Assembly (NCBI RefSeq): GCF_905147045.1
Contig: NC_065896.1
Location: forward strand, 3,559,001 to 3,623,000
Direction: 5' to 3'
Length of the DNA stretch: 64,000 bases
From: Nymphalis io
Taxonomy: Eukaryota > Arthropoda > Insecta > Lepidoptera > Nymphalidae
Position numbers and translations under genes: made by a program. Shown here piece by piece: positions 46,620-58,840 of this stretch. Numbering within the stretch: the first letter of the stretch is position 1; every line of letters begins with the position of its first letter. The notes beneath the pieces are model-generated. The model was given only the letters and a program-made list of their open reading frames with translations, made no database searches and was not told the origin of the DNA.

Positions 46620-46812
46620 GTTGTTAGAACTTATCTCGTGGTCGATTATGAAGAAAAAAATCGTGGAAATTGCATACATATATCGGATGAAAATATGCAA
46701 ATGTTTCATCCACCAATCTGTACTGGAGCAGCAAGATGGTATCGTACCCAATACTGTCTCGATGAGTGGAGGCCTTATCCCAGCAGTGGGACATTTAGAG
46801 GTTGGTTAGTTG
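46620..46812 (+). mobile_element. SINE family T fragment
   Basis: ATCTGTACTGGAGCAGCAAG and GAGGCCTTATCCCAGCAGTG are family T body and end motifs; the head is decayed. Confidence 0.55.
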
Positions 46813-47629
46813 GTTACTTACTTCCTATCTAAATTGAGTTCACATAAAAGTTGATTTCAGTTACTTTTAATAACAATTTAATTATCGCATCTTTCTTTAT
46901 ATTTCCAAGTTTAATTTAAAATAAATATCAGAAGTACGCGTTTACGGCGTTATTTGAAATAGAATAGCTTTAATCAAAATACAATTTATCCTTAATTCAC
47001 AAGGCCAATTTTAAGGTTACTGTTACTTCGAAGAGAAAATCCCGATTTAATGGTCGATTTTTCAATAGATTGTTTCGCCGCGTTACCGTCGATTCTCTGT
47101 AATACAATCTTTTATTTATATAAAACTTCTTTGGAAAAGCTGTATTGCTAACTTTGAAACATATGTAAGACTACACACGTTGAGGACGCATATCACACCA
47201 ATGTGATTGAATTGTTGTAAGAATTGAAAACAAAATACGATATGGACATTATTTCCGATATAGTTGTTGCCGTCATTTCGGGATTTGACTTTTGATGTGA
47301 AACATATGTTGACGAATTTGGTTATAAAACAAATTTATTTTCCTAAATTATGATTAATACTTTAATGTTGCTAAAATTGTATTTAACATAATTAAAATAT
47401 TTTAATAATTTAAAAATTAACCCGTGTGATTCTTGCATATAAGAATAGAGTAATATTTGTAACTGTCGTAAGACCCGACAAAGAAAATGAAAATAAAATA
47501 TCATTATATCATTAGATATAATGCAGGCAGGCAGGCAGGAAACTGAAAATAAGAGACTCAAAAGAAAAATAAAGTAAAAAAAAAGCAACTATTACTACTG
47601 AACAAAAATCAACTACTGTAAATGACCTA
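46813..47629. other. AT-rich DNA, nothing recognised
   Basis: Contains only a short GGCA run near 47523-47539. Confidence 0.4.
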
Positions 47630-47765
47630 CTAGGGAAAGCCTTGTCTCCTTTTGAAGAAAAGTTTTACAACTTATTCACATAGTGGCAGAATTTCAACAG
47701 ACACATGCAGACTATCTCACGATATTCTCCATTACCGTTGTTCTATATTTAGCAAATGAAAACTC
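47630..47765 (-). mobile_element. SINE family T fragment, minus strand
   Basis: The minus strand has the middle and end part of family T, with GTGAGATAGTCTGCATGTGT and a decayed end motif. Confidence 0.5.
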
Positions 47766-47848
47766 GTTCGCGCTTTTAAATAAAATTGTTTCATATATTT
47801 AACACACTACGTCGCCCTACATTTATTTACAACTATTAATCTTTACAA

Positions 47849-47883
47849 AGTATGTATGTATGTATGTATGTATGTATGTATTA
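47849..47883. repeat. GTAT microsatellite
   Basis: About eight uninterrupted TATG/GTAT units. Confidence 0.9.
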
Positions 47884-48510
47884 AATAGCAGAATATGGGA
47901 AGGAAGAGCGTGAATATGGGACTTCAAATTATCGACAGCAATGGGTTGATGAGTCGAGATACTGCTACATAAATGCTCGGATTCTTATTATGATCTTGGT
48001 ACCATCCGTAGTCGACTTTTAAATTCGTATAAAAGTAAAATTTTAAAGTAAAGAGAATATTTTTGTTATTGTGCTACGCTTCGGTGTGACGGGTGACATG
48101 AGAAGTTTTGAAAGATACAATAACCTGAAGATAGCAATTGGCACGTAATGTAAAATGCAACACCAATTGTGTCTCTGTCTTGAAAGGGGAGAAAATTGAA
48201 AAGCTGTATTTCTTTAGCTTTTCACGAATAAACATTCGACCACATACACGTATGTAAGTACATCTGATATTATTTATATTAAAATTGTATGACGACTTAG
48301 TAGACTTGACTAATTTACTAGTAAAATGTTTGGTTTTATTTACGAACAGTAGAATTATTTTATTGATATATGTTACGTATTAACATGAACATAAAAAGAT
48401 GAACTCTTTCTGTTTAAATTGTTAAATAACTATATTGGTTCTCCTGTCTTACTTAGTAATATATTTATTAGATGTCCTCGCATGCAAACACGAAATAAAT
48501 TTTTGTTCGA
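47884..48510. other. AT-rich DNA, nothing recognised
   Basis: No gene or repeat recognised. Confidence 0.4.
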
Positions 48511-48522
48511 TGTTCCTAAATC

Positions 48523-48628
48523 GACAACCAACCCGCATTGGAGCAGCGTGGTGGAATAAGCTCCAAACCTTCTCCTCAAAAGGGAGAGGAGGCCTTAGCC
48601 CAGCAGTGAGACATTAACAGGCTGTTAC
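48523..48628 (+). mobile_element. SINE family T, 5'-truncated, with target duplication
   Basis: TGTTCCTAAATC is repeated perfectly at 48511-48522 and 48629-48640. Between lies only the last 106 bases of family T, from CAACCCGCATTGGAGCAGCG to GGCTGTTAC. 5' truncation plus a 12-bp duplication is the mark of target-primed reverse transcription. Confidence 0.9.
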
Positions 48629-48773
48629 TGTTCCTAAATCTAAATGTAAGTACGTACGCAACAACTTCTTTTACAGATCATGCATAAACCACAACAATAA
48701 ATTTAATGATCTTGATTAATTTTTTATGTCATTGAAGGAATTGAAATGTAAAATAAAATGGCACCTACATTGT

Positions 48774-49078
48774 CAGTGGTGGTAGAGCTTTGTGCAAGCT
48801 CGTCTGGGTAGGTACCACCCACTCATCAGATATTCTACCGCAAAACAGCAATACTTGATATTGTTGTGTTCCGGTTTGAAGGGTGAGTGAGCCAGTGTAA
48901 TTACAGGCACAGGGGACATAAAATCTTAGTTCCCAAGGTTGGTGGCGCATTGGATATGTAAGCGATGGTTGACATTTCTTACAATGCCAATGTCTAAGAG
49001 CGTTGGTGACCACTTACCATCAGGTGGCCCATATGCTCGTCCGCCTTCCTATTCTATAAAAAAAAAAAAAAAAAAAAA
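48774..49078 (+). mobile_element. Poly(A)-tailed repeat family P, reference copy
   Basis: About 300 bases without an open frame of interest, starting GGTGGTAGAGCTTTGTGCAA and ending CCGCCTTCCTATTCTAT plus about 20 As. No tRNA-like promoter boxes are evident. At least 13 copies lie in this window in both orientations, so it moves as a retroposon, probably through the machinery of some LINE. Confidence 0.85.
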
Positions 49079-50754
49079 CTTGAATTTGTATATTTATTAT
49101 TTTTTACGAAATTATTAATTAATTGTTCATACTTCGTAAAATTTTAAATAATCTTAAATTTTTATTTTTATTTGTTATAATTCTGTTATGTATTTTGATT
49201 TAATTATTTGTGAAGACTTAATTGGTAGATGATGTTTTCTTAATGTGATAAATATTTTTGTACATTTTATAACTGGTTGTCTTCCTTGATTAAATAAATA
49301 AATAAATAAATTATATTATTATCAATGAACAGGAACAAATGAATTTCGTCTTTAATACCTTAATAAGATTTGAATATATTTATTTGTGAATACACATAGC
49401 ATATAGCACACTAGATATAATTGAGTACCAATATATAATTTTTTATGTAAATCTTTTGGAAATCGTATTCATAGTTCCGTTAGTTTCTCTCACTTCAATA
49501 ATTCTATCAATCACTTCTCTGCATTTTTAACGATAAACGTTATTAGTATTATCGTGTTTCTCCCCTCCAATAAGTATACCTAAGTGTTGTAAATCAAACT
49601 TGAGATTTTCGAACAGGTACGCAACTCGTACAATACTGAGCTAAATAAGGCGCTTGAATATATTTTTAATACATACAGTATCATAGCATTATTTAAGTGC
49701 TAAGAAAATTGTTTTAGGTTATTCGTTAAAAAAATTAACATAAAAACCTTCTAGGAAAAAAGATTCATAGTTTCAAAACTATGTACGTGAAAATATATTG
49801 AGTATTTCTGCATAGGTATTTACTATTTTCACTATGCAAGAATAAACGGTTTGTAATATTAAATATTTGCTATGTCAATAATTGGCTTGTTTCAGCTTTG
49901 ATATTAGTCCAGTTCGGCTCCGTTAAGAGTAAGAAAAAAATAATATAAAAGGCAATAAAAGCTAAAACTAGTCCTGTATAATATGAGTATGTATAATGAT
50001 CTACATGGGTTCATTCATCAGTAAAAATGAAAATATTAAAAAAACAACAGTCAAAATATGTGTTCTTGAGCGGAGCATGATTATTACGAAGAAAACTTTT
50101 ATTACGCAAATGGATGACAGTACAACATTTTAGTGGATGCGAAAAAAAACGGAAAAGATGAAAAAATATAGACTATGGTAAAATGCTTAGTCGTTTAATA
50201 TTAGTTTGCCGTTAAAATGAGCCCTTTGCAGGTGAGCATAATTTATGGTGCGACCCATTTCAAGAAGAATTATTATAATATATTTCTTTGAATAATACTA
50301 TTCAAATGAATTTTATTCAGTAGTTTTGTTAGATATAAATCTAAATGGAATTGTACCTTGTACAAATAAAAATGAAAGAAACGATTTTCTTTCTATCAGT
50401 AAGGTATAGCATATTTGACATTAGATATTACATTAGATTTATAGAAGTCATAAGTATCCTTAGTACTCGGTATGTATGTAAATATATTTTGATTATGATG
50501 CTGTCTGGGAATGAAAACATACAGGCACATAAAACTACCAAACTATAAACCGATAGCAAGATACACCAGAGCCAAAGTCAAAGAAATTAGTACGTCACAA
50601 GTTATGTATTTTTATTAACGATTTATTATATTATCATTATATAATTTATATGTAGCAGTCCTTCAACTTTAACAATAACTTATAGTTTATAATTCATTAC
50701 AGCACCGTTAATACATTAATAAAACAAGTGCAAGTGATAATCTTGACATTGCTC
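49079..50754. other. AT-rich DNA, nothing recognised
   Basis: About 1.7 kb without a gene or recognisable repeat. Confidence 0.4.
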
Positions 50755-51003
50755 CTTTTATATATTTTATGAAAGGGCTGATGGGCCACCTGATGTTAGT
50801 GGTCATTAACGCCCATTGACATTAGCGCTGGCTTGACCACCAACTTTTAGGAACCACGTTTTTATGTTTCTTATGCCTGTAGTTACACTAGCTCACTCAC
50901 CTTTCCAATCGGAAGACAACAATACTTATACTATTTGGCGGCAGAATATCTGATGAGTGGGTACCTACTTAGACGGGCTTGCACAAAGCCCAACCAACAA
51001 GTG
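50755..51003 (-). mobile_element. Poly(A)-tailed repeat family P, minus strand
   Basis: Reverse complement of family P blocks: GGGCTTTGTGCAAGCCCGTC, AGTATTGTTGTCTTCCGATT, CTAGTGTAACTACAGG and GGTGGCCCATCAGCCC. The duplicate phrase order matches the reference copy. Confidence 0.75.
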
Positions 51004-51359
51004 ATAGTATTATATCAGTAGTGCTTTAGTATTCTGGAATACAGGGCTATTTAATTACGGAGTGAATCGCAAAATTTATGAAGGCCTCTTATGACCAGCC
51101 ACTAGGTCCGTAAGTGTTATTACGTTGTTTTAGAAGATTACTTCGAGGGCACTTCATTAAAGCTATTGTCGTTTAGTTGTATTTCATTTGCCGTGTAGTG
51201 ATGTTCTCGTACCCTTTAATCGGAGGCGTATAAATATATTATTTTTATTACACTATACACATTGGAATATTGGAATTGTTTTCATAATTGTTTGAGACAG
51301 TAATTTAGTAATATTTAAAGTAATAATCTGGAATTATAAACCTTCATTTATATTATAAA
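51004..51359. other. Noncoding DNA, nothing recognised
   Basis: No gene or repeat recognised. Confidence 0.4.
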
Positions 51360-51735
51360 GCGTATTTATATTGACTGCCGTGGATCTCGCTTAGAGTACG
51401 CTTAGCAATATCTACTCAGCTTTTTGATAACCACGATGTTTCTGTTCTTTAGGTTCTTAGGCGGATGCGTAAGGTGGGGGCCTCGCGTGTCGTATTTCAG
51501 ACGGTCCTGAGGAGGACGCACTAGCAAGGATCGCGAGATCAAATTTGGCCTCTGAGGAGATCTACTGAACCACGACCAGAGCACAGTACGAGAAGGGCTG
51601 TGGAAAAGTTATATCGGCACCATCCGGTAGCCTCTTTGATCCGTGTTGAAGATGGCCAATGCAGTAGTTATAATGGGTAAAATACTACATAACACGATTC
51701 CTTCCAGGAGCCCGGGTATCTTCCTGCGTTGGATG
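51360..51735. other. Unexplained GC-richer island
   Basis: About 370 bases are clearly less AT-rich than the surroundings (for example GTAAGGTGGGGGCCTCGCGT at about 51469-51488). Open frames of 60 codons on the minus strand (51402-51584, 51609-51791) have no recognisable domain. It could be an old transposable-element body or a gene fragment. Confidence 0.35.
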
Positions 51736-51754
51736 AAAATACCATATGTGTTTC

Positions 51755-51870
51755 CACAATCCAGATTTGAGTAGCGTGTATTAATCTTCAAATATTTTCA
51801 TCAAAAAGGAAAAAAGGTTTTAGTTCAGCAGTGGGACATTCACAAGCTATTACTTTACTTTAACTATCTG
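51755..51870 (+). mobile_element. SINE family T, decayed 3' part
   Basis: GAGTAGCGTGTATTAATCTT and TTTTAGTTCAGCAGTGGGAC correspond to the family T end, followed by a decayed TTACT tail. Confidence 0.5.
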
Positions 51871-52870
51871 TCAAAAACATTAACCATTCAGCCCAGCAAA
51901 TGACCCTTCATTAAGTCAACTTGAATCATCTATTTTAATTAAAACCACTCCTAACATAATACGGTTAAGCCTAGGCTTAAAGGTATCGTAATATCGTGTT
52001 AAAATTGAATTTTATGAATGACATTTATTATTTAGTCGTTAAATTTTAATTAAGATTATATTAGATCTTAAACATTTCGCGTTTAATAACATGAACTATG
52101 GCATTTTCAATTTGATACCCGTTTAGAGGAACGATGTTCAATTAACGCCCTACTATAAGCTCGGTACTGTAGTTATTTAGGTATTATATAAGGATTAATA
52201 TTAAGCGTATGTAATTAAAAACTTAAGTATTATACCTATCTTTGTGTATCGTTCATATATATGTAAGGTATCTTATAACTAAGCTATGATATCGAGCCGA
52301 ATATATATAAGCTGAGTGAATTATGAAAAATTACTTCTACAACGAGTGCATAGTTTATACCGATAAAATAAAATATTTTACTTATACAAAATTTATTTCA
52401 TGTTTTTTTTTTTATTAAGAAGAAATGAAAACCACGAAGCATTTTTTGGAATTTTAAATATAGAAAAATGGGTATGAATGTTTACGTACTATTTTGATTA
52501 TTAATAATCATCCGATGTTTTAGAATTAATTATGTTATTTGTCTTTGTGGAATTTCGGATCCTTTAGCCGGTCTGAATGGATCGCCATTTTAGGTTATTA
52601 TCTCTTTCGTAGTCGCCATCTGTGCGACCAGTACTAACGCGTCTTCGCTATCATCCGTATAAATTAAGAAGTCTTTCGTGTGAATATTGCAACCACTGCA
52701 TGGGATACGCTGTCTTGCAATTGTAGATTTTTCGTCACAGATTTGATGAGGATGACCGTCTCGTAATCTGGTTGTCTACTAACTTGGTTTTAAAGACTTT
52801 AGAATTTGATGTAGTATACTAGTTAAAAAAGAACAACAAATATTCAATGTATACATTAATTACGTTTTGT
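51871..52870. other. AT-rich DNA, nothing recognised
   Basis: A less AT-rich patch at about 52600-52790 was not recognised. Confidence 0.4.
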
Positions 52871-53218
52871 ATAATTTTTTTTTTATAGAATATGAAGGCG
52901 GACGAGCATATGGGCCACCTGATGGTAAGTGGTCACCAACGCCCGCAGACATTGGCATTGTAAGAAATGTTGACCATCGCTTACATCACCAATGCGCCAC
53001 CAACCTTGGGAGCTAAGATGTTATGTCCCTTGTGCCTGTAATTACACTGGCTTACTCACCTTTCAAACCGGAACACAACAATACCAAGTACTGCTGTTTT
53101 ACGGTAGAATATCTGATGAGTGGCCACCCACTCATCAGATATTTTACCGCAAAACAGCATCAGATAAGTACCACTACTTACCCAGACGAGCTTGCACAAA
53201 GCTCTACCACCAGTGGAT
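52871..53218 (-). mobile_element. Poly(A)-tailed repeat family P, minus strand, with internal inverted duplication
   Basis: Begins with the complement of the poly(A) tail (TTTTTTTTATAGAATATGAA) and follows family P in reverse. At 53093-53158 the stretch around the ATCTGATGAGTGG block is duplicated in the opposite direction, making a hairpin with 31-base arms and two mismatches. Confidence 0.85.
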
Positions 53219-53464
53219 ATGAATTGATGAAATAGATGAATTATATATCTATCGCTTGCTATTTTTATTTAATATTTTTCGTCGTACCGATTCGTCGAAC
53301 TGCATCACTTTTACACAAGCGCAAACACTATTAGCTGCGATCGTTCGTCACGTATTCGATATGCACATCTCGTTACACTCGTGTCTGCATGACTTACTCG
53401 AAAAAATTGGTTGCTCTTTCAGCCCTCAATTTTTGTGAACTTTACCGATAGAGTTCCGATATAG
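53219..53464. other. Noncoding DNA, nothing recognised
   Basis: The open frame at 53256-53438 (plus) lies in a less AT-rich stretch, but no domain was recognised. Confidence 0.35.
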
Positions 53465-53675
53465 AATAGATAGATAGTTAAAAACTTTATTTGTATTCAA
53501 ACCGCAATACAGAAAAAACTTATAAAAAAGTAATAATTCTTAAAAAATATATAAAAAGCCCTATAATCCAACCAATAAAAAATCAATAAAAATAACATCT
53601 ACAAAGCAGTGTAACGTCAAAAGTATATGACTATTGTTAAAGTTAAGGTCAACCCTAACAGTGATTTTTAAAGAC
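53465..53675 (-). mobile_element. Retroelement 3' end, like the insert in the RTE
   Basis: On the minus strand it ends GTTTGAATACAAATAAAGTT and then short TATC repeats, like the minus-strand insert at 44237-44806. The two bodies are otherwise diverged. Probably the same or a related LINE, 5'-truncated. Confidence 0.5.
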
Positions 53676-53677
53676 CT

Positions 53678-53985
53678 TAGAATTTTTTTTATAGAATAGG
53701 TAGGCGGACGGTCAAATGGGCCATCTGATGGTATGTGGTCACTAACGCCCATAGACATGGATGGCATTGTAAGAAATGTTAACCATCGCTTACATCACCA
53801 ATGCGCCACCAACCTTAGGAACTAAGATGATATGTCCCTTGTGCCTGTAATTACACTGGCTCACTCACCCTTCAAACCGGAACACAACAATAACAAGTAC
53901 TGCTGTTTTGCGGTAGAATATTTGATGAGTGGGTGTTCCCTATCCAGACGAGCTTATCAAACTGATTATTCTACCATCAAGCAAA
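53678..53985 (-). mobile_element. Poly(A)-tailed repeat family P, minus strand
   Basis: TTTTTTTTATAGAATAGGTA, GCGCCACCAACCTTAGGAAC and CCGGAACACAACAATAACAA are the reverse of the family P reference. Adjoins the retroelement end at 53465-53675. Confidence 0.85.
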
Positions 53986-54291
53986 ACTTCAAATTGTACA
54001 TATGGGCTGAATAAAGTAATAAAGCTGTGATTTCTATGACAATCGACGAATTAATACTCCTTTTATATCATACCAGCTGCTCCGGGTGGTTTTACTCTTA
54101 AACTTTATGTCTTCGCCACGTGGGTAGTAGTTTGATGTTATATAAGTTTTTAACATTCCTAAATAAATAGGCTATCGAACGGGAAAATATTTTTACAGAT
54201 CGGACTTAAAGAATCTGAGATCAGCGTGTTAAAACAAAAACGTCCGCTTCGGTTTTATAATATTTGAAGCTATAGGTATATTAATTTTACT
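53986..54291. other. AT-rich DNA, nothing recognised
   Basis: No gene or repeat recognised. Confidence 0.4.
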
Positions 54292-54303
54292 TGTATGTAA
54301 TTG

Positions 54304-54618
54304 AAGCCGAGATGGCGCAGTGGTTAGAACGCGTGAATCTTATCCGATGATCGTGGGTTCAAACCCGGGCGAGCACCACTGTATTTTCATGTGCTTAATT
54401 TGTGATTATAATTCATCTCGTGCTTAACGGTGAAGGAAAACATCGTGAGGAAACCTGCATGTGTCTAATTTCATTGAAATTCTGCCACATGTGTATTCTA
54501 CCAACCCGCATTGGAGCAGCGTGGTGGAATAAGCCCCACAACTTTCTCCTCAAAAGGGAGAGGAGGCCTTAGCCCAGCAGTGGGACATTAACAGGCTGTT
54601 ACTGTTACTGTACTGTAC
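54304..54618 (+). mobile_element. SINE family T, reference full-length copy
   Basis: Target duplication TGTATGTAATTG at 54292-54303 and 54619-54630 (12 bp, perfect). Head AAGCCGAGATGGCGCAGTGG contains box A; box B is GGGTTCAAACCCG near 54357-54369. Body: CGTGCTTAACGGTGAAGG, CGTGAGGAAACCTGCATGTG, CGTGGTGGAATAAGCCCC, GGCCTTAGCCCAGCAGTGGG, then a TTACTG/TACTG tail. The intact boxes and duplication suggest a recent insertion. Confidence 0.92.
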
Positions 54619-54630
54619 TGTATGTAATTG

Positions 54631-54914
54631 GCATATATATATTTAAAGGTTGACTCTTGACCGCAATATAGACTGTTATGTTCAGATGTGTGCAACGTGG
54701 AGCGAGAAAACATATACAGTGTCGATTTACTCGAGCGTTGAAGGCGTTCTGGTTATACGTTTCTGGAAATACAGATGAATGCATCGAATTTCAACACTTG
54801 GTGGCGCATTATATAACTTATTCGGCAATATTAAAATAATAGATACAATGTAGTAATAAAATCGACTAATATACATTCTATATTGGAGGAGAGAAGGCCT
54901 TGCCCTTAACAGTA
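54631..54914. other. AT-rich DNA, nothing recognised
   Basis: No gene recognised. Confidence 0.4.
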
Positions 54915-55213
54915 GCAGTTTTACTGGTAGGGTTTTACGCAAGCTCGTCTGTGTAGGTACCACCCACTCATCAGATATTCTACCGCAAAACAGCAGTACT
55001 TGGTATTATTGTGTTCCAGTTTGAAGGCTGAGTGAGCCAGTGTAATTACAGGCACAAGGGACATAACATCTTAGTACTCAAGGTTGGTGGTGCATTGGTG
55101 ATGTAAGCGATGGTTAACATTTCTTACGATGCCAATGTCTATGGGCGTTGGTGACCACTTACGATCAGGTGACTCATATGTTCGTCCGCCTTCCTATTCT
55201 ACAATAAAAAAAA
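54915..55213 (+). mobile_element. Poly(A)-tailed repeat family P
   Basis: Near-complete copy from GTAGGGTTTTACGCAAGC to CCGCCTTCCTATTCTAC followed by A-rich sequence. Matches the reference copy at 48774-49078 through all blocks. Confidence 0.85.
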
Positions 55214-57345
55214 CAGTTCCACATTAACAGGCCCTTCCATTTACTTTTCATTAATTTTTTGGACGATTGGTCTTTTCAAACGTAGTACTGTAATATATGT
55301 TACGAATTGTAGATCGCAACACCGGATACAATTAGCAGTGGCTACGTACTCCATATGCAGATTACCGCATCGTTAGACGCGTTTCATCTGCATTTGCAGT
55401 TTCATACATTTTTGTTTATAGTCTATGTATTTATACATATAGTTGCTGTTGTACTCGACGTGAAAAGAAGTTCCGTATTGAGAGTTGACGTTGTTTGTAC
55501 CTCGTTAGACACATTTGTACCACCTGACTCATTCTATAAGAACTTACTCGAAACTCATGGCAGAACACGATTGTGACTTGTCAGAAAGTAATATGCAACA
55601 TTGATTAAAATAAACACTTAAAGGATACTTAAAAAAAGGATACGTAAGTCGGTTTTTAATATCATACGGGTGAGATACGAAGTGTGTTCTAATAGAATAA
55701 AGTCGGGAAGTGATATGAGACATTGACTAATAAAATTATTAATAACATTTACTGTATATAAGCATCAAAATGTGTATCATCAAAAGTCGATTTTTAAAAT
55801 TTTACGATTGAACTACGAAGTTTAAGTCTGTTAGAACAGCAGTGCTGAACTAGTGAGTGAACTTCCTGTCTTTTGACTTACCAGTACAAAGGTTTTGATT
55901 GCTTAGCGTTGTTTTATTTCCTTCTGTTCGTCTTCAGAAGTATACGTAGATACGAAGATAAGAGTTTAAAGAGGTAATATGTTTTCAATTTCTTTAAAAT
56001 TGTTATTTTATAATCATGTATTTCATGAACTTGTATTGAAGTTATGTTTTTACTGTTGTAGTTTTGATTTTTTTGTTAATTATTATTATAAATTAGTGAT
56101 TCTCGCTCTGTTAGAGTGCCGTTGTTTTCTTCTTTGCGTACATCAATCGAAGTGTGTTTTGGGTGATAGGAAGAACAAGGAAGGTTTTACTCTAGATGTC
56201 AATAAAAAAACTGATACACATAACTTTAAGCTGGGGATAAATTCAAAGTGAGTTACTTTGAATTTTTCACATGAAATAGTTGCTCTATATCTTAAATAAA
56301 ATTGAAATGAACAATAAAAGGTTAACAAGAAATGTATCGTAATTATTATTTATAGTTATGCAATTTAAGAATGAAATTTCAAATATGTTCATAGAAATAA
56401 CTTATCATTTGTAATTTTTATGGCTTTATTATTTTTTTCTTTAGAGTTTTCGGCAATTTTCTCTTTCATTTCGATTTCATTGCGGACTTTCCGTGCGTGA
56501 ATAAATTAATGAGTCTAGGGACGAATGTTCATCTTTTCGGTTCCCCTCTGGGATTGTTTCGTTCAAATAATTTGCCTTAAGTAAATAAGCTTATTACAAG
56601 CGTTTGATTAATTCAAGAAACAAAATTGTAACCTTGCCTAATGTTACCTGAGGATTGCAACGACTTTTAGTTTAATAGTCTCGTCATTTAAAGAAAAAAA
56701 ATATATATGTTGTAATTTTTATCGGACTAATCAAATTTAAATTTAAGTTCTATGAATGCAGTTCAAATAATAATTAATTAACTGGAAGTCAAATATGTGA
56801 CGCTAAAAAGACTAACATCAGTTTCAACTTCAACGATTTACAAAAGCAATTTAGTTCCAAGTCAGAGATCGTATGATATTTACACAGGAATACTATGATA
56901 AAAGTTTTATACAAATATCTCTTGAACATGAGGACTCGTTTCTGAATACAAATAAATCGCGCTCCTTACATTTACAAGAACAGTTGGACGAATAGAATAA
57001 TATGATACGAAAATGAATAAATGAGATCACAAAAGATCTAATTCCATTCATTTCCCGGAACACAGCTTCCTGAGTAATAAATAATTAGCGAATGGAATGC
57101 TTAGATTAAAGAAATGGTGAGAAATTTAATGTGTTGTTATTTAGTATTACGAATCTACGGCTTACGTTGTTTAGTTGGTAAATATTTAAGCAATGTTGTG
57201 TCTTTTTCTTTTTAATGTCAAATCAATAAGAACATAAAGAGTAATTTACCTAAAAAGTCGCTGATTTATTTACATTACATTAACTAAAAATATTGGATTT
57301 TATGTACTCGTGTGTATATGTACTTATATAATTTATTATGTTTGA
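55214..57345. other. Noncoding DNA, nothing recognised
   Basis: About 2.1 kb. Open frames at 55355-55576 and 55979-56251 (plus) have no recognisable domain; the latter begins with a hydrophobic stretch typical of chance AT-rich translations. Confidence 0.35.
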
Positions 57346-57480
57346 AAGACCGTTCCACCAACGCGCTTTAGAATAGCGTTGTGGAATAAGCTCCACCTAA
57401 ACTTCTCCTCAAAAAAGTTAGAGGAGGCCTTAGCCCAGCAGTGGGAGATTCACAGGCTGTTATTGTATATTGTTGTGTTT
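57346..57480 (+). mobile_element. SINE family T, 3' part
   Basis: GCGTTGTGGAATAAGCTCCA and GAGGCCTTAGCCCAGCAGTG, ending GGCTGTTATTGTATATTG. 5'-truncated. Confidence 0.75.
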
Positions 57481-57629
57481 GTATTGTTTGAAAGGAGTTT
57501 CCTATAAAAATCATTTAAACTTATGTGTTTTTTTTTTGTTTTAAAATGTTATAAAAATATGAAAAAATAGTTAATAAGTAAATATGTAGCACTTTTTTAT
57601 TTGAATGTAGTGCGATTTTCTTATTTGAA

Positions 57630-57765
57630 CAAATGAACCGATATAGTCCAGTGGTTAGAACATGAAAACTTTACTCAACAATCGTGGCTTCGAATCCGAG
57701 AAAGATCCCAAGTTAACATATGCTTAATTTGTGTTTAAAATTAATTTAGTTAAGTTTTATTGTAG
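57630..57765 (+). mobile_element. SINE family T, decayed head
   Basis: GATATAGTCCAGTGGTTAGA is a box A region and GGCTTCGAATCCGAG a diverged box B, followed by the start of the body. The rest is missing. Confidence 0.6.
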
Positions 57766-57779
57766 AATTTTAAACGTTT

Positions 57780-57965
57780 TATTGTTACTGGAATGCACAA
57801 TTTTTTCGATATTACAATCTGCCTCGATTTAATGTAAACTTTCTGTATTGCCCTTGACAACGGTTATGCAAAATTTCATAATGGTCGGTTGTGTAGTTAA
57901 GAGGCAAAAGCGTAACAAACAAACAGAGTTATTTTCTCATTTCTCACAATATTAGTAATATTCAC
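57780..57965 (+). repeat. Short interspersed repeat fragment
   Basis: CAAAATTTCATAATGGTCGG and AAGCGTAACAAACAAACAGA, then TCTCACAATATTAGTAATAT: the 3' blocks of the repeat at 14866-15005. Confidence 0.6.
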
Positions 57966-58204
57966 AGCCGTTTGGATGAGCTCATAATATATCTATGCAT
58001 ATTAAAGTATTACCAGATGACTCGTTGTACATAGTTAGGTATGTGTTGTTTATTTATTCTGGAAACTACAAGCATACAACACAACTTTTAAGTAGGACAT
58101 CATATATGCATGAACACGACCTTAGCGTATAATTAGGTAGTAAAAAAGTACGGTTGAAAAGCCCGTAGGAAGAGTTTTATGTATTATCTTAATTTATATA
58201 AAAC

Positions 58205-58470
58205 ATTTTCGCCCGCGGCTTCGCTCGCTAACAGAAAGACTCCGCAGTCTTCCTTTGTTTTATGATACGTAGCAATAAAAGGAATGGTAAACTTACGCTA
58301 ATTACGTCGATAGTTTAAATTTAAAGCGGCTGCAACTGCCAAGAATTTATATAATAATATTACATACTAAAATCTTCTCCGAGCATATGGTATAAATTTT
58401 ACATGTATTGGCTTAGTAGTTTTTTAGTTAAATGTTACAAAATGTGTCTCCTCACTTATTAGTATAGATT
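58205..58470 (+). repeat. Short interspersed repeat (CGCCCGCGGCTT type)
   Basis: TTTTCGCCCGCGGCTTCGCT start block, with a decayed end near 58440-58468 (CTTATTAGTATAGATT). Confidence 0.6.
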
Positions 58471-58627
58471 AACAGATTATAAATACACATTTATTTTATC
58501 GCTGGAAAGACGCCTCAGAATTAGATCAAAAAACTAGGTCTATAAAAGACACATTACGAATCAACAATACCAGTCGTTAAAGAAAAATAAAAACCATATA
58601 CCAAGCCAAATATAATAAGTCATAAGC

Positions 58628-58840
58628 ACTGGTAGGGCTTTGTGCAAGCCCGTCTGGGTAGGTACCACCCACTCATCAGATATTCTACCGCAAAACAGCA
58701 GTACGTGGTATTGTTTTGTATTAGTACAAGGGACATACCATCTTAGTTGTCAAGGTTGGTGGCGCATTGGCGATGTAAGCGATGGTTAACATTTCTTACA
58801 ATGCCAATGTCAACGTTAGTGACCACTTACCATAAGTCGC
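58628..58840 (+). mobile_element. Poly(A)-tailed repeat family P, shortened
   Basis: Clear match from GGTAGGGCTTTGTGCAAGCC to CACTTACCATAAG, with internal bases missing after GTATTGTTTTGTATTAG and no poly(A) end. Confidence 0.8.

Noticed and set aside
47849..47883. CRISPR-like short regular repeats
   Set aside because: These are simple microsatellites without spacers, in a eukaryotic genome. No CRISPR array was seen anywhere.
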